From positions 5,084,001 to 5,148,000 of the forward strand of contig NC_022663.1 of assembly GCF_000157895.3 (NCBI RefSeq): DNA of 64,000 nucleotides. Reading direction: 5' to 3'. Origin of the DNA: Mycobacterium kansasii ATCC 12478 (GTDB taxonomy: Bacteria > Actinomycetota > Actinomycetes > Mycobacteriales > Mycobacteriaceae). Of the stretch, positions 38,133 through 47,126 are shown piece after piece. The position numbers and the translations under genes are program-made. Numbering within the stretch: the stretch's first letter is position 1; every line of letters begins with the position of its first letter. The notes beneath the pieces were generated by a model. The model saw only the letters and a program-made list of their open reading frames with translations. It was not told the origin of the DNA and searched no databases.

Positions 38133-39373
38133 CGGTCTGGCAGGGCGTGCTCGACGATGGGCAGCCGGGGCAGTGGCTGCCGTTCGCGGCGTTTGGCCGC
38201 CAGATACACCTGAGCGGTCTCGTCGGCGACTGTCCGCCAATCGAAGTCGGACGTCAGCCGGTCACGGGCGGCGCGGGCCCGGTGCTGCGCGGCGGCCGGG
38301 TCGGCGAGCACCGCGCACACCGCGGCGGCGAGCGCGGTCACATCACGGGGCGGGCACGATATGCCGGTCACGCCGTTGATCACCGCTTCGCCCAGGCCGC
38401 CGATGTTCGACGTCACCAGCGGGGTGCCGGCGGCGGCGGCCTCCAGCGCGACCAGCCCGAACGGCTCGTAGTGACTGGGGAATACCGCCGCGTCGGCTCG
38501 ATGTAGCACCGCCAGTAGTTCGGTGTGGCCGAGGTGCCCCACGAACTTGGTTGCCTTGAGTACCCGGTGTTTACGGGCTTGCTCGACCAGCCAATCCCGT
38601 TGGGTGCCTTCGCCGGCGATGGTCAGTGTGGTACCCGGGTGGGCGCGCCTGATCCGCGGCAGTGCGGCGATGGCGTCGTGCACGCCCTTCTCATATTCCA
38701 GCCGGCCGACATACAGCAGCTCGGGTGGTCCGGTGTGCTCGCGCCGCGCCGCAAATGGCCAGCGCGCCGCGTCAATACCGTTGCGGATCACCGTGGTTTC
38801 GGCCAGGCCCGGACCGAACAGCTCGGTGATCTCGTCGCTCATCGACGCGGAACACGTGATGAGCGAATCGGATTCGCGGACCAGCCACGACTCGACCGCG
38901 TGTACCTGACGACTGATTGTTCCGGCGACCCAGCCGGAATGCCGTCCGGCTTCGGTCGCGTGAATCGTGGAAACCATTGGCACATCGTAGAACTGGGCGA
39001 GCGCGATGGCCGGATGCGCCACCAGCCAGTCGTGGGCGTGCACGACGTCGGGACGCCACGGCCGGTCGGTGCCGTGCCTCTTGAGCGACAGGCCGGCCCG
39101 GATCATCGCATGACCCATCGCCAGGGTCCAGGCCATCATGTCGGTGCCGAAGCTGAATTCGTGCGGATCCTGTGCGGCCGCGATCACCCGCACCCCTTCG
39201 CTGACCACGTCGGACGACGGGTGGGTGCTGGGATCGGTGCCGGCGGGCCGCCGCGACAGCACGACGACGTCGTGACCGGCCGCCGCCAATGCGGTCGACA
39301 GGTGGTGCACGTGGCGGCCGAGCCCGCCGATCACCACCGGCGGGTACTCCCACGACACCATCAGGATTTTCAC
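38129..39373 (-). CDS. Alpha-1,4-glucosyltransferase of methylglucose lipopolysaccharide synthesis (GT4)
   Basis: Glycogen-synthase-like GT4 glycosyltransferase of 414 residues, the same length as Rv3032, which elongates the alpha-1,4-glucan of methylglucose lipopolysaccharide and contributes to glycogen and capsular glucan. N-terminal VSWEYPPVVIGGLGRHVHHL is the donor/acceptor glycine-rich loop, VVHAHDWL is typical, and the C-terminal EPFGLVALEAAAAGTPLV is the GT-B nucleotide-sugar E-x7-E motif. GTG 39373 matches the expected N-terminus. It follows the GH57 gene and the methyltransferase gene on the same strand, the known functional trio. Confidence 0.94.
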   Translation of the reverse strand: MKILMVSWEYPPVVIGGLGRHVHHLSTALAAAGHDVVVLSRRPAGTDPSTHPSSDVVSEGVRVIAAAQDPHEFSFGTDMMAWTLAMGHAMIRAGLSLKRHGTDRPWRPDVVHAHDWLVAHPAIALAQFYDVPMVSTIHATEAGRHSGWVAGTISRQVHAVESWLVRESDSLITCSASMSDEITELFGPGLAETTVIRNGIDAARWPFAARREHTGPPELLYVGRLEYEKGVHDAIAALPRIRRAHPGTTLTIAGEGTQRDWLVEQARKHRVLKATKFVGHLGHTELLAVLHRADAAVFPSHYEPFGLVALEAAAAGTPLVTSNIGGLGEAVINGVTGISCPPRDVTALAAAVCAVLADPAAAQHRARAARDRLTSDFDWRTVADETAQVYLAAKRRERQPLPRLPIVEHALPDR

Positions 39374-39500
39374 CGAAGCGGCCCCCCGTTCCGTCGCCGA
39401 AACTGCAACCACAGTGCGGATTCGACCGCCGAATAGACGCTGAGCGCAGGATGGATGCGGCCAGCGCAGTCTCGGCGGCCCGGCGGCCCCGGCGAGGCGG

Positions 39501-41081
39501 TCATCGGGGCAGCCTTCGGGCATCCAGAGCGCCGAAGAGACCGTCGGCGCGGTTCCATCCATCGGCCAGCCGCTGCGCGTTGTCACGCCGGCCCGACGCC
39601 AGCGCCCCGGCGATCTCGCGGGTCGCATGGGCGTGCAGATGCGCCCGATAGCGGGCATAGTCGGCGGCCGAGTCCTTGCTCACCATGAAGGGCCAGTCGC
39701 TGGAGACGGTCAGCAGCGTTTCGCGCAGGATCTGGTCGGCGACGTGATCGCGGGGGATCGGCCCATCCAGCGACGCCGTCTGCGCCAGAGCCTTGTCGAC
39801 GGTGGTCAACGCGGTGTCGACGACTTCGGAGTTGAGCTGGACCAGGTCGGCCACCTTCTCGCCGTTCCACACCTGCCAGTCCTTGCCGGAACCCCAAGAG
39901 CTGGGCGGCAATTCGACGGCCTCGCCGACGAACCCGTCGGTCAGTGCGTCCCGCAGGGTGCCGACTCGCACCCCGGCGGCCGGCAATGCCCGCAGCACCC
40001 GCGCCAGCCAGGTCGGCCCCTCATACCACCAGTGACCGAACAACTCGGTGTCGAAGGCGGCGACCACGTGGGCGGGGCGCCCGATGCGCTCCGACTCGGC
40101 GATCAGCCGGCCGCGCACCAGGTCGACGAAGTCGGCGACGTGGATGTCCACCGCGCGGTCGGCCCGTTCGGGGTCGTAGGGCGCCTTGGCCTCCGAGGAC
40201 ACATTGCGGCCGGTGACCCGGGCCGGCTTGAGACCGGTCAGATGGTCGTAGGTGTGGAAGTCGCGGTAGGCGGCATGTCCGGGATAGCCGGATTTCGGCG
40301 ACCACACCCGATAGCTGACCTGCAGGTCACGCCCGAACGCGACCACGTCGGTGTCGCCGACCGGCCGGCCCAGCGCCGTGTCACCGTGCAGTGACGGGCC
40401 GTCCACCATGAAGTGGCTGACTCCCGCGGCGGCATAGTCGTGCTCGAGGCCGGGGGCGTAGGCGCATTCGGGCGCCCAGATGCCGGTCGGGCGGGCCGCC
40501 ATCCGCAACCACGCGTCGGCCAGGCCTTCGCGCAGCGCGAACTCACGCAGCCGGGGATTGAGCAACGGCTGGAAAGGGTGCGCCAACGGGCCGCCGAGCA
40601 GCTCCACCGCGCCGGCGTCGATCAAGCCGCGCAGCAGCGGGCTGCCGCCGTGACGCCACAGTGTCGCGAAGTCCTGCAGCGCTTGGTCGGCCTCAACGCA
40701 CTCACGAGTCCCGAACGCCCGCAACGCTTCCGGCGTGCACGACTGGTAGCTCGCCGATTTCGAGCGTGGCAGGCACCGCACGCTGGCGGCTTCGGTGGCG
40801 CGCAGTCGCCAGTTGGCCAGCCAGTGGTGCATGCCGTCGAGGCAATACGGGTCGTCCAGCTGGGCGTTGACCACCGGCGTCATGCCCAGCGTGACCAACC
40901 CGCGGCGGTCTTCGCCGGCCAGTGCGCGCAGCACCCGAAACAGCGGCAGGTAGGCAGCCGACCAAGACTGGTACAGCCACTCCTCGCCGACCGGCCAGCG
41001 GCCGTGATGGGCCAGCCAGGGCAGGTGGGTGTGCAAGACCAGGGTGAACATTCCGGGCACCCGGCTTACGGTTGCGTTCAC
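39501..41081 (-). CDS. GH57 family glucan branching enzyme-like protein
   Basis: Glycoside hydrolase 57 protein of 526 residues, matching Rv3031 in length, implicated as the alpha-1,6 branching enzyme for methylglucose lipopolysaccharide. Conserved GH57 regions: HTHLPWLAHHGRWPVGEEWL at the start, GIWAPECAYAPG with the nucleophile Glu near residue 195, and AAFDTELFGHWWYEG with the acid/base Asp near 330. The C-terminal helical domain typical of branching-type GH57 follows. GTG 41081 overlaps the methyltransferase stop (GTGA), indicating coupling. A 127-base gap separates it from the glucosyltransferase gene downstream. Confidence 0.93.
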   Translation of the reverse strand: MNATVSRVPGMFTLVLHTHLPWLAHHGRWPVGEEWLYQSWSAAYLPLFRVLRALAGEDRRGLVTLGMTPVVNAQLDDPYCLDGMHHWLANWRLRATEAASVRCLPRSKSASYQSCTPEALRAFGTRECVEADQALQDFATLWRHGGSPLLRGLIDAGAVELLGGPLAHPFQPLLNPRLREFALREGLADAWLRMAARPTGIWAPECAYAPGLEHDYAAAGVSHFMVDGPSLHGDTALGRPVGDTDVVAFGRDLQVSYRVWSPKSGYPGHAAYRDFHTYDHLTGLKPARVTGRNVSSEAKAPYDPERADRAVDIHVADFVDLVRGRLIAESERIGRPAHVVAAFDTELFGHWWYEGPTWLARVLRALPAAGVRVGTLRDALTDGFVGEAVELPPSSWGSGKDWQVWNGEKVADLVQLNSEVVDTALTTVDKALAQTASLDGPIPRDHVADQILRETLLTVSSDWPFMVSKDSAADYARYRAHLHAHATREIAGALASGRRDNAQRLADGWNRADGLFGALDARRLPR

Positions 41082-41890
41082 GGCCGCACCGCGATCGCGA
41101 TCAGATCCAGGCTGTCTTGAATGTCGTGGTTGATGTCGCGCTCGTCGCGGCTCACCACATCGAAGTCGGCCGTGGTGACCGCGGCGACATCGGCGGCCAG
41201 CTCGGCGGGCCACGGCGCGTCGGCAACCGCCCGCGCGATCTGGGCGTCGATGATCGAGCCGCCGTGGCGGGCGTCCATCTCGCGCAACCGCGGCCCGTGA
41301 AACAGCCCGTACATGACGACCTCGGCGAAGCCAGCGTCGACCAGCAGCTCGGTGAGTTCGTCGGCGTTGAGCTCGCGGGTGTGGAAGGGGTTGATCGGGG
41401 TGTCGCGGCCGGGGGAGAAGGTGATCCGGTTCGGGGTGGACACCAGCAGCAGGCCCGACGGCCGCAGCACCCGGGCGCATTCGCGAACGAACTGCCCCTG
41501 GTCCCAGAGGTGCTCGATGACCTGGAAGTTGACCACAACGTCCACCGAGGCGTCGGGCAGCGGCAGCGCGGCCAGGTTCGCTTGCATCACGTCGACCCGG
41601 GGGTAACGGCTGCGGACGTGTGCCACGGCGGCCTCGTCGTAATCGATTGCGACCACCCGGCGGGCCACCTCGGCGATCAGGTCGGCGCCGTAGCCCTCGC
41701 CGCATCCGGCTTCCAGCACGTCACGGCCCGCGCAGCGCGGCGCCAGCCGCTGATAGACGACCTCGTGGCGGCGGAACCAGTAATTCTCGACGTCCAGGTC
41801 GGGGATGGTGCGTTCACCCGTGAGGGTCAGCACCGCCGGCGGCGGGCCGGTCGGGGTGTTTCGGGGATGGCCGGGGACGAATGCGCTCAT
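41078..41890 (-). CDS. SAM-dependent methyltransferase of the methylglucose lipopolysaccharide locus
   Basis: Class I methyltransferase of 270 residues, counterpart of Rv3030. Motif I is DVLEAGCGEGYGADLI, then VVAIDYDEAAVAH, VDVVVNFQVIEHLWD and RVLRPSGLLLVSTPN. Located at the head of the operon with the GH57 branching enzyme and the GT4 glucosyltransferase, it is a candidate sugar O-methyltransferase for methylglucose lipopolysaccharide, though direct proof is not visible here. The ATG at 41890 has no Shine-Dalgarno (TTAACA precedes it), so the message may be leaderless. An IdeR-like element overlaps this region. Confidence 0.9.
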   Translation of the reverse strand: MSAFVPGHPRNTPTGPPPAVLTLTGERTIPDLDVENYWFRRHEVVYQRLAPRCAGRDVLEAGCGEGYGADLIAEVARRVVAIDYDEAAVAHVRSRYPRVDVMQANLAALPLPDASVDVVVNFQVIEHLWDQGQFVRECARVLRPSGLLLVSTPNRITFSPGRDTPINPFHTRELNADELTELLVDAGFAEVVMYGLFHGPRLREMDARHGGSIIDAQIARAVADAPWPAELAADVAAVTTADFDVVSRDERDINHDIQDSLDLIAIAVRP

Positions 41891-41892
41891 TG

Positions 41893-41911
41893 TTAAGGCA
41901 GGCTAACCCGT
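41893..41911 (-). promoter_or_regulatory. Partial IdeR iron-box-like sequence at the Rv3030-like start
   Basis: TTAAGGCAGGCTAACCCGT matches 13 of 19 positions of the IdeR consensus TTAGGTTAGGCTAACCTAA, with the core AGGCTAACC exact. It lies three bases upstream of the start codon, overlapping the expected promoter. The match is partial and could be chance. Confidence 0.35.
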
Positions 41912-42161
41912 AGCGCCCGATTCGCGAACCGCGCACCGGCTACCGGCGGCCCGGCAAGGATGCGGCAGGTGCCGACCAGCGAGCCGAGGGCCCCCCGTTT
42001 GCCGGGGTGACCGGGCAATCCGGCAAGTACGACCCGCTATGGTGTGAGGGCAGACCGCAAAAAGTTACCGCCTAGTAACATGCCTGTGCGGTTGCGAACC
42101 GCGTGACCGAGTCCGGCTGACGAGCGCTGCCGGACGCCTTCGAGGAGGACGAGCCACACTC

Positions 42162-42953
42162 ATGACAAACATCGTGGTCCTGATCAAGCAGGTCCCGGAT
42201 ACCTGGTCGGAGCGCAAGCTGACCGAGGGTGACTGGACGCTCGACCGGGAGGCCGCCGACGCGGTCCTGGACGAGATCAACGAGCGCGCTGTGGAAGAAG
42301 CGCTGCAGATCCGGGAGCGAGAAGGCGGGGAAGGGTCGGTGACCGTGCTGACCGCGGGCCCCGAGCGTGCCACCGAGGCGATTCGCAAGGCGTTGTCCAT
42401 GGGCGCCGACAAGGCCGTCCACCTCAAGGACGACGGCATGCACGGCTCCGATGTCATCCAGACCGGATGGGCGCTGGCGCGAGCCCTGGGCACCATCGAA
42501 GGCACCGAGCTGGTGATTGCCGGTAACGAGTCCACCGACGGCGTGGGCGGCGCGGTGCCGGCCATCATCGCCGAGTATCTGGGCCTACCGCAGCTCACCC
42601 ACCTGCGCAAACTATCGGTCGAGGGCGGCAAAGTCACCGGTGAGCGCGAAACCGACGACGGTGTGTTCACCCTCGAGGCCTCCCTGCCCGCGGTGGTCAG
42701 CGTCAACGAGAAGATCAACGAGCCCCGCTTCCCGTCCTTCAAAGGCATCATGGCCGCCAAGAAGAAAGAGGTCACCGTGCTGACCCTGGCCGAGATCGGC
42801 GTCGAGGCCGACGAGGTGGGGTTGGCCAATGCGGGGACCGCGGTGTTGTCCTCGACACCCAAGCCGCCGAAAACGGCCGGTGAGAAGGTCGCCGACGAGG
42901 GCGAGGGCGGCAACCAGATCCTGCAGTACCTGGTCGGCCAGAAAATCATCTGA
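42162..42953 (+). CDS. fixA: Electron transfer flavoprotein beta subunit
   Basis: ETF beta subunit (263 residues), counterpart of Rv3029c FixA/EtfB. It carries electrons from acyl-CoA dehydrogenases to the respiratory chain together with the alpha subunit. The start NIVVLIKQVPDTW, the AMP-binding and alpha-subunit contact region LVIAGNESTDGVGGAVPAII, and LPAVVSVNEKINEPRFPSFK are family hallmarks. GAGGAGG lies about 14 bases before the ATG. The etfA gene follows after 35 bases in the same operon. Confidence 0.96.
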   Translation: MTNIVVLIKQVPDTWSERKLTEGDWTLDREAADAVLDEINERAVEEALQIREREGGEGSVTVLTAGPERATEAIRKALSMGADKAVHLKDDGMHGSDVIQTGWALARALGTIEGTELVIAGNESTDGVGGAVPAIIAEYLGLPQLTHLRKLSVEGGKVTGERETDDGVFTLEASLPAVVSVNEKINEPRFPSFKGIMAAKKKEVTVLTLAEIGVEADEVGLANAGTAVLSSTPKPPKTAGEKVADEGEGGNQILQYLVGQKII

Positions 42954-42988
42954 ATCAGCGCTATTCCGAGACGAGAGCGATATAACCC

Positions 42989-43945
42989 ATGGCTGAAGTA
43001 CTGGTGCTCGTTGAGCACGCTGAAGGTGCGCTGAAGAAAGTCACCTCCGAATTGATCACCGCCGCCCGGGCGCTGGGCGAGCCGGCGGCCGTCGTGGTCG
43101 GTGCTCCGGGCACCGCCGCGCCGCTGGTCGACGGTCTGAAGGCGGCCGGTGCCGCCAAGATCTACGTCGCCGAGTCGGATGTCGTTGACCAGTACCTGAT
43201 CACCCCGTATGTCGACGTGCTGGCGGCGCTGGCCGAGTCCTCGGCCCCGGCCGCCGTGCTGGTGGCCGCCACCGCCGACGGCAAGGAGATCGCCGGCCGG
43301 CTCGCCGCGCGGATCGGATCGGGGCTGCTGGTCGACGTGGTGGAGGTCCGAGAGGGTGCGGTGGGCGTCCATAGCATCTTCGGTGGCGCGTTCACCGTCG
43401 AGGCCCAGGCCACCGGCGACACCCCGGTGATCTCGGTGCGCGCCGGGGCCATCGAGGCGGAGCCCACCGAGGGCGCCGGTGAGCAGGTCAGCGTGGAAGT
43501 GCCGGCTCCGGCCGAGAACGCCACCAAGATCACTTCCCGCCAGCCTGCGGTGGCCGGGGACCGGCCGGAGCTGACCGAGGCCACCGTCGTGGTCTCGGGT
43601 GGCCGCGGTGTCGGCAGTGCGGAGAACTTCAGCGTCGTCGAGGCGCTGGCCGACTCGCTGGGTGGTGCCGTCGGCGCATCCCGTGCCGCCGTGGACTCCG
43701 GTTACTACCCGGGCCAGTTCCAGGTCGGTCAAACCGGCAAGACGGTGTCGCCGCAGCTCTACATCGCGCTGGGCATCTCCGGCGCCATCCAGCACCGTGC
43801 CGGCATGCAGACGTCCAAGACCATCGTCGCGGTCAACAAGGACGAGGAGGCGCCGATCTTCGAGATCGCCGACTACGGCGTGGTGGGCGACTTGTTCAAG
43901 GTTGCTCCGCAGCTGACCGAGGCGATCAAGGCCCGTAAGGGCTAG
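42989..43945 (+). CDS. fixB: Electron transfer flavoprotein alpha subunit
   Basis: ETF alpha subunit of 318 residues, the same as Rv3028c FixB/EtfA, binding the electron-carrying FAD. The C-terminal FAD domain is complete: [13 protein letters not shown], then [33 protein letters not shown], and [20 protein letters not shown]. The N-terminal domain starts [14 protein letters not shown]. It works with fixA upstream to oxidise fatty acyl-CoA dehydrogenases. A stem-loop terminator candidate begins 17 bases after the stop codon. Confidence 0.96.
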   Translation: MAEVLVLVEHAEGALKKVTSELITAARALGEPAAVVVGAPGTAAPLVDGLKAAGAAKIYVAESDVVDQYLITPYVDVLAALAESSAPAAVLVAATADGKEIAGRLAARIGSGLLVDVVEVREGAVGVHSIFGGAFTVEAQATGDTPVISVRAGAIEAEPTEGAGEQVSVEVPAPAENATKITSRQPAVAGDRPELTEATVVVSGGRGVGSAENFSVVEALADSLGGAVGASRAAVDSGYYPGQFQVGQTGKTVSPQLYIALGISGAIQHRAGMQTSKTIVAVNKDEEAPIFEIADYGVVGDLFKVAPQLTEAIKARKG

Positions 43946-43962
43946 CCGCCCGCCGGGTCGTC

Positions 43963-43984
43963 GCGATCCCGGCGGGATCGCTTT
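43963..43984 (+). terminator. Stem-loop terminator candidate after fixB
   Basis: GCGATCCC (43963-43970) and GGGATCGC (43974-43981) form a perfect 8-base stem with a 3-base loop, followed by TTT. It lies just past the fixB stop codon, suiting an intrinsic terminator with the short or absent U-tract common in mycobacteria. Confidence 0.65.
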
Positions 43985-44128
43985 GCTGCCAATGGGTTTC
44001 GCGTCGTGCCGATCCCGCTGCTCCCCGGCGGCGGGATCGGCGCGCACGGCGTGTGTCCGGTAGCGCAATCTCCTGCGCGGGGCCCCAGCTCTTGACTGTG
44101 GCGGCCCGCGGTCCCCATAGTGGATTCA

Positions 44129-44150
44129 ATCAACTGATCGATTAGTTGAT
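44129..44150. promoter_or_regulatory. 22-base near-perfect palindrome upstream of the P450 gene
   Basis: ATCAACTGATC and GATTAGTTGAT are complementary at 10 of 11 positions and abut without a spacer. The element is AT-rich and lies 163 bases before the P450 start. Size and symmetry suit a TetR-family operator. It does not match the KstR motif (TnnAACnnGTTnnA arrangement) or the KstR2 motif. The regulator is unknown; the TetR gene at 48930 is the nearest candidate. Confidence 0.55.
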
Positions 44151-44312
44151 GAGGCCGGACGTGTTGTAGCCGGCTGAATTGGGGAGGAACCGAATGTGCG
44201 GCTCGGCGGGGCTTGCCCGGTGGTGGGATACCGCTTGGAGTAGTGGTCATGACGATCGGGCGGCCAGCGGGCCCTCATGCGGGCGCGCGCACCGGCCGCC
44301 GGAGTCCGGCCG

Positions 44313-45569
44313 ATGACTTGCCCGAGCCTTCCTGCCGGCTTCGATTTCACCGACCCCGACATCTACGCCCGGCGGTTGCCCGTCGACGAGCTTGCCGAGC
44401 TGCGCCGAGTCGCCCCGATCTGGTGGAACGACCAACCGATTGGCAAGGGCGGCTTCAATGACGGCGGCTTCTGGGTCGTCACCAAACACAAAGACGTCAA
44501 AGACATTTCGCTGAGAAGCGACGTCTTCTCCACCTACGTCAACACCGCGATCCCAAGGTTCCCCGACGACATGAAGCGGGAGAACATCGACATGCAGCGC
44601 TCGGTGCTGCTCAACATCGATGCCCCGCACCACACCCGGCTGCGCAAGATCATCTCGCGGGGATTCACCCCGCGGGCCGTCGGGCGGCTGCGCAGCGAAC
44701 TCGACCAGCGTGCACACAACATCGTCAAAAATGCTGCCGCACAAGGGTCCGGTGACTTCGTCGAACAGGTGTCCTGCGAGTTGCCGCTGCAGGCCATCGC
44801 CGGCCTGCTGGGGGTGGCGCAAGAAGATCGAGCCAAATTGTTTCGCTGGTCCAACGAAATGACGGGCAGCGAGGACCCCGAATACGCAGACATCGACGCC
44901 GAGGCGTCGTCGATGCAGGTGCTCGCCTATGCGATGCAGATGGCCGACGTGAAGTCGAGGAACCCCGGTGACGACATTGTCACCACGCTGATCCGGGCCG
45001 ACATCGACGGCGAGAAACTGTCCGACGACGAGTTTGGGTTCTTCGTCCTCATGCTGGCGGTGGCGGGCAACGAGACCACCCGCAACTCCATCACCCAGGG
45101 CATGATGGCGTTTACCGAATACCCGGACCAGTGGGAGCTTTTCCGGCGTGAGCGTCCGCACAGCACGGCCGACGAGATCGTGCGTTGGGCCACCCCGGTG
45201 ACGGCGTTTCAGCGAACGGCACTAACAGACACCGAAGTTTCCGGTGTGCCGATCCGCAAGGGCCAACGGGTGGTGATGTTCTACCGGTCGGCCAACTTCG
45301 ACGAGGAAGTCTTCGACGACCCTTACACCTTCGACATCTTGCGTGATCCCAACCCGCACGTCGGATTCGGTGGCACCGGCGCACATTATTGCATCGGAGC
45401 CAACCTGGCCCGGATGACAATCAGCTTGATCTTCAACGCGATCGCCGACCATATGCCTGACCTGAAGCCGATTTCGCCGCCGGAGCGACTGCGATCCGGA
45501 TGGCTGAACGGCATCAAGCACTGGCAGGTCGACTACGGCGGCGCGCCCGGTTGCCCGATCGGTCACTGA
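44313..45569 (+). CDS. CYP125-family cytochrome P450 (steroid side-chain/terminal hydroxylase-like)
   Basis: Cytochrome P450 of 418 residues very similar to M. tuberculosis CYP125A1, the cholesterol C26/C27-hydroxylase. I-helix AVAGNETTRNS, K-helix ExxR in DEIVRWATPV, heme loop HVGFGGTGAHYCIGANLA with the axial Cys, and the CYP125-type end SGWLNGIKHWQVDY. CYP125A1 lies in the KstR-controlled cholesterol cluster, but this gene is beside fixAB without sterol genes, so it is probably a paralogue. ATG 44313 has GGAG eight bases upstream; ATG 44277 is an alternative. Close to a Baeyer-Villiger monooxygenase and an esterase on the opposite strand. Confidence 0.92.
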   Translation: MTCPSLPAGFDFTDPDIYARRLPVDELAELRRVAPIWWNDQPIGKGGFNDGGFWVVTKHKDVKDISLRSDVFSTYVNTAIPRFPDDMKRENIDMQRSVLLNIDAPHHTRLRKIISRGFTPRAVGRLRSELDQRAHNIVKNAAAQGSGDFVEQVSCELPLQAIAGLLGVAQEDRAKLFRWSNEMTGSEDPEYADIDAEASSMQVLAYAMQMADVKSRNPGDDIVTTLIRADIDGEKLSDDEFGFFVLMLAVAGNETTRNSITQGMMAFTEYPDQWELFRRERPHSTADEIVRWATPVTAFQRTALTDTEVSGVPIRKGQRVVMFYRSANFDEEVFDDPYTFDILRDPNPHVGFGGTGAHYCIGANLARMTISLIFNAIADHMPDLKPISPPERLRSGWLNGIKHWQVDYGGAPGCPIGH

Positions 45570-45678
45570 GGGTCACGGAGCCCGCCCTGTGCTGACGTCA
45601 ACCGCTCGTCAGTGGTCACCGCCCCGCTCCCAATTGCCGGGCCGTTCAACGGGTTTCGGGAATCCGGATCAGAGCCTC

Positions 45679-46641
45679 TCAGATGGTCCGCAGCCGCCGC
45701 ACGCGGTCGGCGATCGCTCGGCGGGAAACGGCGGCATTGGGCGCCATGCTTTCGAATGCGTGCGGACAACCCGGATGCACATGCAATTCGGTTGGTACGC
45801 CGGCCACCGCCAGGCGGCGCGCATAGACGATGTCCTCGTCGCGGAAGATGTCGAGGTCACCCACGTCGATGTAGGTGGGCGGCAGCTTCCTCACATCGCT
45901 CACCCGCGCCGGAGCGGCATAAGAACTGACGCCGTCGGTGCCGGCGCTCTCACCCAGCAGGGCCTGCCAGCCGGTCGTGTTGTCGTCGTAGGTCCAGGTC
46001 ACGAATGGCACCAGTTCCGGGTCGGGCAGGCAGGTCCGATCGTCGAGCATCGGATAGACCAACAGTTGCTGGGCGATCGCGGGGCCACCGCGATCGCGGG
46101 CCATCAGGCACACCGCGGCGGCAAGGGCGCCGCCGGCGCTGTCGCCCATCACGGCCACCCGGGCCGGATCGACGCCCAGTTCGCCGGCGTGGCCGTGCAG
46201 CCATTCCAGGGCGGCAAAACAGTCGTGCAGCGGGACCGGGTGCGCAGCCTCCGGTGCGGTGCGATAGTCGACGAGCAACATGGGCACACCGGAGTCGGCG
46301 ACGTAGCGTCGTGCGAGCCAGTCGTAGAGGCCGCCAAGTTCGCGCATGCCGAAAATCATTCCGCCGCCGTGCAAATAGAGCACCGCGCTACCGGGTGGCT
46401 GCTCCGTCGTCGCGTGGTACCAGGCCAACGTCAGCGTCGCACCGTCGTCGGTGGCTACCGCGTGGTGCTGCACCTGCACGCCGGCTATCGGAGGGCGGGC
46501 AGCCATCAGCTGGTCGACGGTGCGTTTGCTGTTGACCCGCCGGGTCGCCACATCGCCCACCGGGGGCGGCTCGGAAGCGGTCCCGCCGGTACTCAGCAAC
46601 GCCAGCTCGGCGACCACCTCCTGGTCGATCTGCAGGCCCAC
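45679..46641 (-). CDS. Alpha/beta hydrolase (hormone-sensitive lipase family)
   Basis: Esterase of 320 residues of the HSL/LipN type. Oxyanion motif YLHGGGMIFG, nucleophile motif MGDSAGGALAA, and the probable acid and base in GDLDIFRDED and CPHAFESMA. No signal peptide, so probably cytoplasmic. It is last in a minus-strand operon with a cupin protein, a Baeyer-Villiger monooxygenase and a TetR regulator. The obvious inferred role is hydrolysis of the ester or lactone made by the monooxygenase. GTG 46641 lies five bases from the cupin gene stop. Confidence 0.9.
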   Translation of the reverse strand: MGLQIDQEVVAELALLSTGGTASEPPPVGDVATRRVNSKRTVDQLMAARPPIAGVQVQHHAVATDDGATLTLAWYHATTEQPPGSAVLYLHGGGMIFGMRELGGLYDWLARRYVADSGVPMLLVDYRTAPEAAHPVPLHDCFAALEWLHGHAGELGVDPARVAVMGDSAGGALAAAVCLMARDRGGPAIAQQLLVYPMLDDRTCLPDPELVPFVTWTYDDNTTGWQALLGESAGTDGVSSYAAPARVSDVRKLPPTYIDVGDLDIFRDEDIVYARRLAVAGVPTELHVHPGCPHAFESMAPNAAVSRRAIADRVRRLRTI

Positions 46642-46646
46642 GGCGG

Positions 46647-47126
46647 TCAGGCCGTAACCGGGTCGGCGTTGAAATCGGCGACCAGGGAGTCGATGGTGAT
46701 CCGGGCGACGACGTTCATGTCGGCATCGTAGATCTCGTAGAGCAGCGCGTCGGGAGAGTTGGGGCGAGCCCCGAAGTAGACCAGACCGCCGTCGTCGCCG
46801 CCGCGCTCCAGATGCGGCTTTTTGTCGTTGCCGGTCAGCGCATAGTCACCCGCACGCCGGCAACGATGATTGCCGATCGCACCGTCTGATTCGACGTCCC
46901 ACAGATGCTGCTCGCCGGCCAGCACGATGATGCTGGTGGTGGCCGCGTGGCGGTGGATCGGGCAGTGCCCGCCGTCACCTTGCCAGCGCACCACCATGTC
47001 GAGGGTGGCCACGTCACGGTCGTAGCCCAGGATGGTGTAGTCGTGCTGGATTTTGTATTTCGACCCCGGGCGTCCGGTCACCTCCTTCCACCGGTACCGC
47101 GAGGCGTCGAAGGTGCCGTCGATCAA
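46647..47126 (-). CDS. Cupin-domain protein
   Basis: Small beta-barrel protein of 159 residues. The metal-type cupin box is GGHCPIHRHAATTSIIVLAG followed by EQHLWDVESDG. It starts with TTG 47126, preceded by GGAGGTCGCG and overlapping the TGA stop of the Baeyer-Villiger gene by two bases. An open frame extends further upstream but inside the monooxygenase gene. Partner enzymes in the operon suggest a role in ketone or ester catabolism, for example substrate binding or dioxygenase-like activity, but no specific reaction can be assigned. Confidence 0.85.
   Translation of the reverse strand: MIDGTFDASRYRWKEVTGRPGSKYKIQHDYTILGYDRDVATLDMVVRWQGDGGHCPIHRHAATTSIIVLAGEQHLWDVESDGAIGNHRCRRAGDYALTGNDKKPHLERGGDDGGLVYFGARPNSPDALLYEIYDADMNVVARITIDSLVADFNADPVTA

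Noticed and set aside
44100..44312. KstR site for the CYP125-like gene
   Set aside because: The palindrome present does not contain the AAC-GTT half-site arrangement of KstR.
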